This document shows positions 1-7,455 of a stretch of DNA of 64,000 nucleotides, one piece after another. The position numbers and the translations under genes were made by a program. The stretch's first letter is position 1, and the number at the start of each line of letters is the position of its first letter. The stretch covers positions 25,174 through 89,173 of the forward strand of contig NZ_RHOY01000013.1 of the NCBI RefSeq assembly GCF_003946725.1, written 5' to 3'. The stretch comes from Agrilactobacillus yilanensis (GTDB lineage: Bacteria > Bacillota > Bacilli > Lactobacillales > Lactobacillaceae). The notes beneath the pieces are model-generated. The model was given only the letters and a program-made list of their open reading frames with translations. It searched no databases and had not been told where the DNA came from.

Positions 1-286
1 GGGTTAGTGTCTTCATAACCGTGCCCGATTGGTCTAAAACTTTTGTCGGCTGTTTTGGATAAAAAGTAGCCTTGGATACGGTCTTGCTTAGGGCAAAACC
101 ATCCCCGATCGCCTGTTTATAAGCCGCACCATTAGTATGCCAAAACCAGCCTACGGATAAGACAATTGCCGCATAAATAACGGCTAAAACGATCCAAAAA
201 TTCCGCCAGCCATGGTGTTGTTTAACCGGAGGCTGCGTGTTTGCTGTGGTCGGCGCTTTACGTGGTTGTTCTTTTTTCTTACGCAA
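1..286 (-). CDS. Probable class A penicillin-binding protein, N-terminal part (cut by window edge)
   Basis: Only the first 95 residues are inside the window. A TTG start at 284-286 sits 8 bases after a perfect AGGAGG. The frame gives a basic, Pro/Thr-rich cytoplasmic tail of about 25 residues, one membrane span (about residues 30-50, rich in W/I/V), then an extracellular stretch ending in VLDQSGTVMKTL. That topology and a 'T-K-V-x-D-x-x-G' strand just after the membrane span are typical of the N-terminus of bifunctional transglycosylase/transpeptidase PBPs. The catalytic transglycosylase motifs would lie beyond the edge, so the call is an inference. It starts 12 bases after the stop of the upstream membrane protein gene and is probably co-transcribed with it. 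Confidence 0.45.
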   Translation of the reverse strand, partial: MRKKKEQPRKAPTTANTQPPVKQHHGWRNFWIVLAVIYAAIVLSVGWFWHTNGAAYKQAIGDGFALSKTVSKATFYPKQPTKVLDQSGTVMKTLT

Positions 287-298
287 ACAAAAATCCTC

Positions 299-1636
299 CT
301 AAATAACCCCTAGTGTCATACTTTGACTAACGGTGTTTAATAAATTCGTTAATGTCGTACTAGAAACACGGATAATATTTTCACTGCTGATATTGCCGCT
401 AGTAATGAACCCTAACGACTGCCCAGAAGTGACTAAAATTGAATTGTTTAACGCTGGCTGATTTTTGAGCCAGAAGACTGGATCAGCTTCATTAAAGTCT
501 GTTTCCGTATTTGTCTCATCCGCATAAGCCGCAGGTGGGGTCGTAAAGTACGTCCCAAAGTCACTCCCGCTGGTAATAACCCCTGCGTTGGTACTTGAAT
601 TTTGAATCAACGCCCGAATGCGATAAGCACCGGTGCTCAAACTATTTGCCAAAACAGTATATTGACTGCCAGAAACCCGGTAAGTTCCATTACTACGTTG
701 GGCTATAAAGAGCGTATCGTTAGCTGTATCCAACACTAAAACACGGCTGGCAGTAATATTTAAGTCCGCCAAAGCATCCGTTAAAGTATCACTGTCGGTG
801 GTCGTCCCGCTGGTTTGCCGGCTACTGCTGGTGCGACTATCTTCTATCGTTACCTTAGCGGGTGTATAGCTTTGGGTTAAAGCCGAGTTCTTTAAGTCTT
901 CTAAAGCTTTTTGATCTGCTTGAGCCTGACTTTCATTTTTTTCTTTTTGCAAGGCACTATAGCCGGCAGTCATTTTTTCAATAGGTTGCCGCCATTTTGC
1001 TTTAGTTCGCCGATTTTTTAAAAGCTTATAATAAACATTAGCTTCAGAAACTTGTTCTTGTGTCAGTTGGTCTTTTTCATGCTGAAACGTATAATAAGTA
1101 TCATTAATAAAGGTACTGCCATCTGTTGTTTGAGCATACCAGACTTGTACCGTATCCAATTTATTTTTCGCTTTTTGATAAACTGTTGGATTTTTTTCTT
1201 TCAACAGCGTCTGATCCAGATGGGTCAGCTGCTGGCCGGTAACCGTATCACGATAATAATGCGTTCCGTCCATCAACGCCGCAATGGCTTGTGTCCGCTT
1301 TGTGCGCGCTTGATAATCTGCTATAAAATCCGCGGCTTGTTTAGCAGTCGCTGCACTAAATAGCCAATGCCAGCGCGCTTGTTTGGTAATAATCGTTTGT
1401 GCGGTCTGTTTTGAAACAGTCGTCTTTAAATAACGTTGCTGATCAACGGTTTTGTATTGCTGATTGATTTGATGGGTGGTGGCTTTGTTGGCGTAAACCC
1501 AACCGCCTAAACTTCCCAAGCTAATAATTAGGATGGCAAGCAATATCCAAAAGATAATTTTCTTTTGGTGTTTTAATTTCTGCTGACGCGAGGCACTCTT
1601 TTCTTGACGTGTCAGACTTTTAGCTTTGGTTTCCAT
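299..1636 (-). CDS. Single-span membrane protein with large extracellular part, possibly MapZ-like
   Basis: 445 residues. A Lys/Arg/Gln-rich cytoplasmic N-terminus of about 27 residues is followed by one membrane span (about 28-48), then a long predicted extracellular region: a helical, charged part (about 55-240), a Ser/Thr-rich linker (about 265-285) and a C-terminal beta-rich domain to the end. This cytosol-TM-helical domain-linker-C-domain layout resembles the MapZ division-site protein family of Lactobacillales (usual length 400-500). I recognise no signature motif, so this is a weak family guess. It is the first gene of a leftward unit with the probable penicillin-binding protein, which would fit an envelope-growth role. 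Confidence 0.4.
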   Translation of the reverse strand: METKAKSLTRQEKSASRQQKLKHQKKIIFWILLAILIISLGSLGGWVYANKATTHQINQQYKTVDQQRYLKTTVSKQTAQTIITKQARWHWLFSAATAKQAADFIADYQARTKRTQAIAALMDGTHYYRDTVTGQQLTHLDQTLLKEKNPTVYQKAKNKLDTVQVWYAQTTDGSTFINDTYYTFQHEKDQLTQEQVSEANVYYKLLKNRRTKAKWRQPIEKMTAGYSALQKEKNESQAQADQKALEDLKNSALTQSYTPAKVTIEDSRTSSSRQTSGTTTDSDTLTDALADLNITASRVLVLDTANDTLFIAQRSNGTYRVSGSQYTVLANSLSTGAYRIRALIQNSSTNAGVITSGSDFGTYFTTPPAAYADETNTETDFNEADPVFWLKNQPALNNSILVTSGQSLGFITSGNISSENIIRVSSTTLTNLLNTVSQSMTLGVI

Positions 1637-1686
1637 TATAAAGCAAACTCACTTTCCCAAAGTTCTTGCTGTTATTTATTGTAGTA

Positions 1687-1692
1687 ATTATA
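1687..1692 (-). promoter_or_regulatory. Putative -10 box for the leftward membrane protein/PBP unit
   Basis: On the minus strand TATAAT preceded by TGG lies about 50 bases upstream of the start at 1636. No convincing -35 box is visible. It faces a separate rightward promoter in the same divergent 197-base gap. Confidence 0.35.
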
Positions 1693-1751
1693 CCATTTTA
1701 CAACCAATCTTTTAGATCTACACCGATTTGGCATCAGCGCAAGGTAGATTT

Positions 1752-1780
1752 TTTACTTGCTTTCCGTTATTAATTATAAT
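1752..1780 (+). promoter_or_regulatory. Putative promoter of the gene at 1834
   Basis: TTTACT (1752-1757), a 17-base spacer and TATAAT (1775-1780) form a good sigma-A-type promoter in the divergent gap. Confidence 0.5.
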
Positions 1781-1833
1781 ACCGTTTATTTTAGAGATAT
1801 GCGGTCAACTTTTATAAACTTTTGAGGTCTATT

Positions 1834-2766
1834 TTGAAAAAACATCGTAAACTGATTCTGATATTGAGTACTATCTTTTTGAGCCTAGTCCTTATTTTAA
1901 GCTTAGGCTATGCTTTTCGTCGACCAATTTTAAAACAAGCCCAGCACTTTTTAACAGCGCAAACAATTCCATTTAATTGGGTCGTTGATCCAGATAAAGT
2001 TGAGAATGGTCTAGAAGTCCCTGCCGTTGATTTAAGTGTATCGCAAATGGATACAGTTAAAAAGAATGCGCTGAAGCTGGTCACGAATCTAAATGACAAC
2101 TTCAGCGGTAAACAATCAGACTATCTTTTTTTAACCACTAAGCAAGCCAAGCAGTTGGATGATTGGGTCCATGATAAACCCCATCAGTATATTTATAGCA
2201 TTACACCGGTTTCTTTTGGTAAAAACGCCCGGGGTAACTACGTTTTAGTCAGCGCTAACCGCTACGATGACACTAAAACAATCGTTTCCTATCGTTATCG
2301 GGTTTTTTATACTAAAAATCTAATTGTTAAGCCGAACAAAACACAATATGTCGCAACGGTCAAAAATAATGTGCCGCCGAAGTTTTTATTTGAGGATGCT
2401 TCTGTTGGGACAGATGGCATTTCAACCGCCACCAACTTCACAGAGCGAATCAAAAATGCCCTCGGCGATGGCAATACTTATACAGCCAACAGCAGCTTAA
2501 AGCAATTTAAAGGTTTGGCTCAAGAAATGAACTTGTCCGTTGCCAGTGCCCAAGCATTGCAAAAATATTTAAAAGTTAGCGATACTGACTTTCAAAACAC
2601 CGTCATTACAGGTTATGAACTCACAGATGTTCCCCGGGTAACCCGATTTTTTATCGTATCCGGCACGAATAAACAAAAAGCTTACTTTACATTAACTTAC
2701 GATCGAACACAAGAAGGCTTTATTAGCTTTGAAGAAGGTATCCAAGATGCCACTACTCAAAAATAG
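1834..2766 (+). CDS. Membrane-anchored extracellular protein of unknown function
   Basis: 310 residues from a TTG at 1834, chosen because GAGG (1824-1827) lies 6 bases upstream; the longer frame from 1822 would overlap this site. KKHRK at the N-terminus is followed by one hydrophobic segment (about residues 6-27) with no clear cleavage site, so it is probably a membrane anchor. The rest is hydrophilic, with alternating strands typical of an exported beta-rich domain. I recognise no family. The next gene starts 16 bases after its stop, so the two are probably one transcript. Confidence 0.6.
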   Translation: MKKHRKLILILSTIFLSLVLILSLGYAFRRPILKQAQHFLTAQTIPFNWVVDPDKVENGLEVPAVDLSVSQMDTVKKNALKLVTNLNDNFSGKQSDYLFLTTKQAKQLDDWVHDKPHQYIYSITPVSFGKNARGNYVLVSANRYDDTKTIVSYRYRVFYTKNLIVKPNKTQYVATVKNNVPPKFLFEDASVGTDGISTATNFTERIKNALGDGNTYTANSSLKQFKGLAQEMNLSVASAQALQKYLKVSDTDFQNTVITGYELTDVPRVTRFFIVSGTNKQKAYFTLTYDRTQEGFISFEEGIQDATTQK

Positions 2767-2782
2767 TGAAAGGACGTACACT

Positions 2783-3577
2783 ATGGCTGAAAAAATCGCT
2801 GCAGCTATTAATCAACTGGCCCAATTTTGTGGCCCTAAAGATCTGCCCGCACTGACACAAACCGCTTTACAACAAACTTATGGCTACACCCAAGCCGATG
2901 TTTTTGTCTTGTTTGGTGGCAGTATTTTAGCTGGTGGTGATTTATTAGCTCAGGCCATCCAAGCTAAAGTTGCCAAAAAATATATCATTGTAGGCGGTGC
3001 CGGTCATACAACGCCTCGGTTGCGGCAACAAATGGCGCCTTATTTACCAAATCAATCACTTGAACAGCTGAGTGAGGCTGAATTATTTTCAGCTTATCTG
3101 CAGCAAAAATATCAATTAACTGTGGACTATTTAGAAACAAAGTCTACAAATTGTGGTAATAATATTACTTATTTATTAGCCTTGTTAGCCCAACAGCAAC
3201 TGCCCCATCAAACGATGATTCTTGCACAAGACGCCAGCATGCAACGGCGTATGGCTGCGGGCTTGCACAAATATGCGCCTGAGGTTCAAATTATAAATTA
3301 TGCCACTTATCAAGTTCAGGTTCAGACAAAAGCAGATCAGCTCGTTTTTGATCAAATGCCGCTGGGCCTATGGTCTATGTCCGAATACATTACCCTACTC
3401 TTAGGTGAAATTCCCCGGTTGCGCAATGATCCTAATGGCTACGGTCCTAAAGGGCAGAACTTCATTGCCCCTGTATCTGTTCCTGCCGCTGTCCAAACTG
3501 CTTTTGAAACTTTAGCGGCCGAATTTCCTGATCGTATTCGTCAGGCGAATTCAGCTTATGCCAGTGATTCGAATTAA
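2783..3577 (+). CDS. YdcF-like (DUF218) protein
   Basis: 264 residues from ATG 2783, which follows GAAAGGA; the longer open frame would run back into the upstream gene. DUF218/YdcF/SanA features are visible: a first strand followed by a GGS turn (VFVLFGGS), a second strand followed by a glycine turn (YIIVGGAGHT), and the later E-T-K-S-T-N-C-G-N-N segment, corresponding to the usual 'E..S.NT.EN' motif. No membrane segment is visible, so this is the soluble form, which is annotated as an AdoMet- or nucleotide-binding protein of unclear role. The gene is followed directly by a terminator. Confidence 0.7.
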   Translation: MAEKIAAAINQLAQFCGPKDLPALTQTALQQTYGYTQADVFVLFGGSILAGGDLLAQAIQAKVAKKYIIVGGAGHTTPRLRQQMAPYLPNQSLEQLSEAELFSAYLQQKYQLTVDYLETKSTNCGNNITYLLALLAQQQLPHQTMILAQDASMQRRMAAGLHKYAPEVQIINYATYQVQVQTKADQLVFDQMPLGLWSMSEYITLLLGEIPRLRNDPNGYGPKGQNFIAPVSVPAAVQTAFETLAAEFPDRIRQANSAYASDSN

Positions 3578-3619
3578 AAAAACTGTATTGGTCTAAATAT
3601 TAGACTGATACAGTTTTTT
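3576..3619. terminator. Bidirectional terminator
   Basis: Inverted repeat AAAAAACTGTAT...ATACAGTTTTTT, with an inner TTGGTCTA/TAGACTGA pairing, lies between the convergent YdcF-like gene and the LysR gene. A-runs and T-runs flank it, so it can end transcripts from both sides. Confidence 0.8.
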
Positions 3620-3636
3620 AATTTATAGTTAATGGC

Positions 3637-4533
3637 TTATCGATCTTCAACAAAGTCTTGAACAATTGACACAAAATTTTGAATCGACTCGTTATATTCA
3701 TTTTTCCAAACACAATTAATCTTGAAGAAATCTTCGTAGCCTTCTAATTTTACAAATGACAAATTCTTACCATAATAATGTGCTAGATGACCCGCAAATA
3801 TTGAGATACCTAAACCGCTTTCAACTTTCAGAATAACATTATTTAATGATTCTGTTTCTTCAATGATTGTCGGTGAAATATGATGCGCCTCAAAAATATC
3901 TCTAATCGGTTTAAAATCCGGAATAATCAATGTCTGGTCTGCCAATTCTTCTACTTTAACACTTTGCTTTAACCCCAAAGGATTATGATGATCTGTCACC
4001 AAATACATATCATCTGTTAAAAAATTAATATTCTTAAATTCCGACATATCTTTCGCAACATATTTCGGTACTAAAGCAATATCAATATTATTATCTTTTA
4101 AATTCTTTTTGATTTCAGCTAATGGGTAGTCGGTAATACTGATAGGTACATTCGGATAATTATCCGTAAATTGATGAATGATAATGGGTAACTCGTTTAA
4201 AACAGCCGTCCCTAACATCGCAATATTTAACGGTGGCTTATGATTCGTACTAATCGCCTTTGTATCTAAGATTGCTCCTAAAAAACTTTCCGTATAATTA
4301 CCTAGACGCTGCTGAAAATATTTCCCAGCACTCGTTAACCTTACTGAACGACGATTACGAATAAATAATTTAACTTCCAATTCATCTTCCAAACGAACAA
4401 TCATTTTACTAAGATTAGGTTGTGTTGTATGCAGTGCCACCGCTGCTTTTGTGAAATTTAAGGTTGAGGCCAAAGTTAAAAACGCCTCAATTTGAACAGT
4501 GCTGATATTTGGCAGTTGATTTAATGTACTCAT
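3637..4533 (-). CDS. LysR-family transcriptional regulator
   Basis: 298 residues, the usual LTTR length. The N-terminal winged helix-turn-helix is clear: FLTLASTLNFTKAAVALHT, then TQPNLSKMIVRLEDEL and a wing with R-L-T-S-A-G-K. The remainder fits the two-lobed effector-binding domain. The start ATG 4533 follows AAGGAAG. It lies directly downstream of the LVIVD propeller gene on the same strand, separated from it by a terminator. A second LysR gene lies on the other side of the propeller gene. It probably regulates part of the accessory block, sensing a small acid; the effector is unknown. Confidence 0.9.
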   Translation of the reverse strand: MSTLNQLPNISTVQIEAFLTLASTLNFTKAAVALHTTQPNLSKMIVRLEDELEVKLFIRNRRSVRLTSAGKYFQQRLGNYTESFLGAILDTKAISTNHKPPLNIAMLGTAVLNELPIIIHQFTDNYPNVPISITDYPLAEIKKNLKDNNIDIALVPKYVAKDMSEFKNINFLTDDMYLVTDHHNPLGLKQSVKVEELADQTLIIPDFKPIRDIFEAHHISPTIIEETESLNNVILKVESGLGISIFAGHLAHYYGKNLSFVKLEGYEDFFKINCVWKNEYNESIQNFVSIVQDFVEDR

Positions 4534-4603
4534 ATTTTCATCTTCCTTACTCCAATCAGTAATAGCATAACTTTAAGTTTTACTAAGATTATCGGCTAAC
4601 ACA

Positions 4604-4645
4604 AAAAGGGGAACGATAGTAATGTACTTGTACTATCGTCCTCCC
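4604..4645 (-). terminator. Terminator of the LVIVD propeller gene
   Basis: Minus-strand hairpin with a 9-bp core (ACGATAGTA/TACTATCGT) extended by GGG/CCC pairs, then a run of T. It separates the propeller gene from the LysR gene downstream. Confidence 0.8.
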
Positions 4646-4658
4646 ATTCATAATTCTA

Positions 4659-6005
4659 TCAAACGGTGCAGCGTAAGATATAAAGCCCATCCATGAAGGT
4701 ATCTACATAAATATAGCCTCGATCATCCACTAGAACATCTTCGGTTACAGCTACTTCCGGCCCAGGTAACAAGGTATGATCTTTGTTATCAAATAATAAT
4801 TTAGTTGGATCAGGTGGTAAGAAATAGGCAATTTCTTTAGGGATAAATGGATCTGAAACATCATAGATCCGTAACCCCGCCCCAAAATAGCAGCAATAAA
4901 CTCGATTTGGATCTTGTCCATAAACGTCTTGATTAAAGGCATCAAATAAATTATGTGGCCCAAAAGGTATTCTGACACCATCGACAATGTTAAAATTCTG
5001 TCCATGCGTGTAGCCTTCAGGTACTTCAGGATATGGGAAAGTAGAAATTAAACTTGGATGTGCTGGATCTGTAATCTCAGCAATGCCTAATGTATTCATA
5101 GGTTGCGTCTTAATTTTTTTGAATAAACCTTCAGTGGCCTCATTAGAGAAATAACGTGGCCGTTCTCCTTCTGTAGAAACAACGACATAAGGCCGGTCTC
5201 CCAAAGGTAAAGTAGTGTGTACTGGTGCCCCAGCTGCGCCGCCACCAAATGGTGGATTTAAAGAAAGTTTTCCAATAAGTTTGGGTTGCGTCTTATCCTT
5301 AACATCCAGCATAATAAACCCTTTATTTGCGTAAGCGCAATATAAAACATCATCTTTTACAACACAGGCATGTAAGAATGGTGAGGATAGTGCTTCTGCA
5401 GAACCATAACGGGCTACTTTACCACCTTTGTCTCCTAAATATTGTTCAGATGACCACCAACGGCCCACTTCTTTAGGGGCAGTAGGCTCACTAATATCGA
5501 CAATTCTCAAAATAAAGCCATTGTAGCCTTCACAAGCACCGACAACGTAAACAAAGTTACCACCATTATAACAAAAGCGATGAACCCCAGCGCCGCCCTT
5601 GCATTCAAATTTAGATAATAATTTAGGGTTCTCTGGATCTGTTTTAACATCCCAGATCATAATGCCCCCCCAAAATGGCAGCCCCGGCTCAGTACCATGA
5701 AGTTCTTTCATCGTACCGCCATGGGCTGTGATCATTAGGCCATCTGCAATTTGAATTTTAGGTGTACTTTGCCCATCATGTAATTCTGCATTTAACCAAG
5801 GTCCATCCAACCATTTAACATTTCTAGGATGCTTTGGATCGGTAACTTCTACAATGTTCCAACCATTGTGTCTAAATGAGGCTGTATATAAATAATACCG
5901 TTCCCCAGATTTTTGCATTGCCATTTGAAATCCTGGCTTATTATTTAGATCATTAAATCCTATTAATTCCGTATTTTTAAAAAGCGGTTCTGTTCTTTGT
6001 GTCAT
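4659..6005 (-). CDS. LVIVD-repeat beta-propeller protein, His-rich, possible metalloenzyme
   Basis: 448 residues, no signal peptide and no membrane span, so probably cytoplasmic. At least six LVIVD-type blade repeats of the form 'I-x-D-[VI]-[ST]-D-P-x-x-P' are visible near residues 50-60, 115-130, 166-180, 230-245, 307-320 and 378-391. Between them, His recurs at similar blade positions: HDG (76), HGG (95), VHRF (142), LHAC (212), VHTT (263), THGQ (334) and PHNL (351). Evenly spaced His around a propeller axis is how some propeller enzymes bind a metal; here that is inference. The start ATG follows AAGGAGG. The gene diverges from a LysR gene across an operator-like palindrome. I do not recognise the substrate. 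Confidence 0.75.
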   Translation of the reverse strand: MTQRTEPLFKNTELIGFNDLNNKPGFQMAMQKSGERYYLYTASFRHNGWNIVEVTDPKHPRNVKWLDGPWLNAELHDGQSTPKIQIADGLMITAHGGTMKELHGTEPGLPFWGGIMIWDVKTDPENPKLLSKFECKGGAGVHRFCYNGGNFVYVVGACEGYNGFILRIVDISEPTAPKEVGRWWSSEQYLGDKGGKVARYGSAEALSSPFLHACVVKDDVLYCAYANKGFIMLDVKDKTQPKLIGKLSLNPPFGGGAAGAPVHTTLPLGDRPYVVVSTEGERPRYFSNEATEGLFKKIKTQPMNTLGIAEITDPAHPSLISTFPYPEVPEGYTHGQNFNIVDGVRIPFGPHNLFDAFNQDVYGQDPNRVYCCYFGAGLRIYDVSDPFIPKEIAYFLPPDPTKLLFDNKDHTLLPGPEVAVTEDVLVDDRGYIYVDTFMDGLYILRCTV

Positions 6006-6032
6006 TGTTTTGACCTCCTTGCTTATGATTTC

Positions 6033-6060
6033 AGTATACGTTAAGATTAAAAATACGGAA
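6033..6060 (-). promoter_or_regulatory. Putative activator-dependent promoter of the propeller gene
   Basis: Minus-strand TATACT (6033-6038) has only a poor -35 (TTCCGT, 6055-6060). The palindrome centred at 6091.5 would lie about 65 bases upstream of the inferred transcription start, the usual place of a LysR recognition site. The geometry is inferred. Confidence 0.4.
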
Positions 6061-6078
6061 GAATCGATACAGTTAAGT

Positions 6079-6104
6079 GCGTCTTAACCTGCAGGTTAAG
6101 ACGC
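6079..6104. promoter_or_regulatory. Perfect 26-bp palindrome, probable LysR operator
   Basis: The left half is GCGTCTTAACCTG and the right half is its exact reverse complement. It contains CTTAAC-N6-GTTAAG, a T-N11-A type core as bound by LysR regulators. A further GTTAAG half-site lies just left at 6072-6077. It lies between the divergent propeller and LysR genes, ending 24 bases before the LysR start, so it could serve activation of one and autoregulation of the other. Confidence 0.75.
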
Positions 6105-6128
6105 TGCTGTCATAAGAAGGTAATTCAC

Positions 6129-7010
6129 ATAAATCCATTACAAATTGACTATTTTTTATCGGTTGCTCGAACTAAAAGTGTTGCTAAAAGTGCAGAAGAA
6201 CTCTTTGTTTCAGCCCCGGCCATCAGTAAACAGCTTAATGCCTTAGAACAAAGCTTAGGTGTTACGCTTTTAAACCGATCTAATCGAGGTATGACTTTAA
6301 CAGCCTCTGGTGCAGAATACTATGAATTTTTCACCAGAATCATGGCCGAATTAGCCGATATTAAACAACGTAACAACTTGGACGAAGCCAATAAACTCAC
6401 ATTTACATTAGGTATTCTGAAGGACTGGGCAATCTACCCACAGCTACAACAGATGGATCAACAGTTACAAGCGATCTATCCAACGATTTCAATTCGCATT
6501 CAACCAATGACCCCCAATGAGTTGATGGAAGCTTTAGCCAATAACAAACTTGACGCTGCTTTATGCATCTCTAATGGTATGGTTCAGCGTATCGGTACTA
6601 AAAACTACATTCGAGAGATTCGCTTAGGTAGTGTTCAAAAAGGTATTCTTTATGCAGACAGTCTATTTATGCGTGTTCCCACAACGTTTCAAGACTTCTC
6701 TGAACAAACAATGTACAGTGTTTCCAATCATTTTAAGGCGATGGCTGTTGAAGAAAACAGTTTGATTTGTAACCATTATGGCTTTCAGCCCGAACTCATC
6801 TCCTATGATGATCTAACCCAAGTATTGGCCATGGTCGCGATGGGCAAGGGCTTCACTATCTTAGATGAATGGTCTATCTATCGTTTTGTGCCTGATCTTT
6901 GTTACTTGCCGTTAAATTATCATCATGATGTCAGCTTATTTTTGCCTGACCAAATTAATAACGATCTGCTAAATAGTGTCATTTCTATTTTAAAAAAGCA
7001 ATTTACTTAA
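6129..7010 (+). CDS. LysR-family regulator, apparently with a non-standard ATA start
   Basis: 293 residues if counted from ATA at 6129. The reading frame upstream of the first in-frame ATG (6291) is open and encodes the complete winged helix-turn-helix: NPLQIDYFLSVARTKSVAKS, then SAPAISKQLNALEQ and a wing ending in RGMTLTASG. An ATG-only model would delete this domain. AAGAAGG (6114-6120) lies 8 bases before ATA 6129, just where LTTRs normally begin ('M-x-x-x-Q-[IL]-x-Y-F'). Other in-frame candidates are ATT at 6123 and nothing better further up. Either initiation at a near-cognate codon, a point mutation, or a sequencing error is needed. It diverges from the propeller gene and precedes the catabolic operon, so it is a likely regulator of both. 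Confidence 0.8.
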   Translation: MNPLQIDYFLSVARTKSVAKSAEELFVSAPAISKQLNALEQSLGVTLLNRSNRGMTLTASGAEYYEFFTRIMAELADIKQRNNLDEANKLTFTLGILKDWAIYPQLQQMDQQLQAIYPTISIRIQPMTPNELMEALANNKLDAALCISNGMVQRIGTKNYIREIRLGSVQKGILYADSLFMRVPTTFQDFSEQTMYSVSNHFKAMAVEENSLICNHYGFQPELISYDDLTQVLAMVAMGKGFTILDEWSIYRFVPDLCYLPLNYHHDVSLFLPDQINNDLLNSVISILKKQFT

Positions 7011-7131
7011 AACTGAAACTGGTGTCTTTAGTTGTTTGAATTAACAAAGTACTGTCAGCTGAATACTGCAGTTTTAAATTTCACTAGCGCATAGACTTAA
7101 TAAGAATTTTCAACCTCAAAAACTAATTACG

Positions 7132-7173
7132 AAGCAATGCTCATTTTAGATATTAATGGGCACTGCTTTTTTT
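7132..7173 (+). terminator. Terminator after the second LysR gene
   Basis: AAGCAATGCTCATT pairs with AATGGGCACTGCTT through mostly Watson-Crick and two G-U or mismatch positions, with a 9-base loop and a run of seven T. Confidence 0.7.
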
Positions 7174-7327
7174 GATTATATTGTGAAATAATTCTCAAAA
7201 AGAATAACTATGATGCTAAAAATGAATTTCTCTTTTATATCAAGCAATGTTACCTTAAATATGCAAGGTGATAAATAGTTTTCTAGCATCTTAAAATTTA
7301 ATAAATGTCATGTTTGTGAATTAAAAC

Positions 7328-7389
7328 ACTTATTTAATAAAAATAATTTACTTTTATTTCGTCGATGGCCATCGCTTTATTAAATAAGT
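7328..7389. promoter_or_regulatory. 14-bp inverted repeat enclosing a 12-bp palindrome, probable operator
   Basis: ACTTATTTAATAAA (7328-7341) is repeated inverted at 7376-7389. Between the arms lies the perfect palindrome CGATGGCCATCG (7363-7374). Both sit 70-85 bases upstream of the probable transcription start of the flavoprotein operon, a fitting place for LysR binding. Whether either is bound is inference. Confidence 0.5.
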
Positions 7390-7455
7390 TAATTTTAAAA
7401 AACTATTGTCGAATTTGTTTTAAATAACTCTTATTTAGAAAGCGAGCGTTATAAA

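Larger units (their letters stand above)
7011..7455 (+). other. 445-base intergenic region: terminator, dyad elements, operon promoter
   Basis: No coding potential is visible. It holds the terminator of the LysR gene near its left end, then AT-rich DNA containing two nested dyad elements and a possible promoter (TTGTCG 7406-7411, 17 bases, TCTTAT 7429-7434) close to the flavoprotein start at 7456. Confidence 0.6.

Noticed and set aside
4659..6005. Calling the propeller a selenium-binding protein or methanethiol oxidase
   Set aside because: Only the propeller nature and spaced His are shared; I do not see the conserved SBP56 sequence blocks.
6291..7010. Taking ATG 6291 as the LysR start
   Set aside because: The upstream frame encodes a complete, typical helix-turn-helix that this start would delete.
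7011..7131. AAACTG...CAGTTT pairing as the LysR gene terminator
   Set aside because: The loop is about 50 bases and a better hairpin with a T-run follows at 7132-7173.
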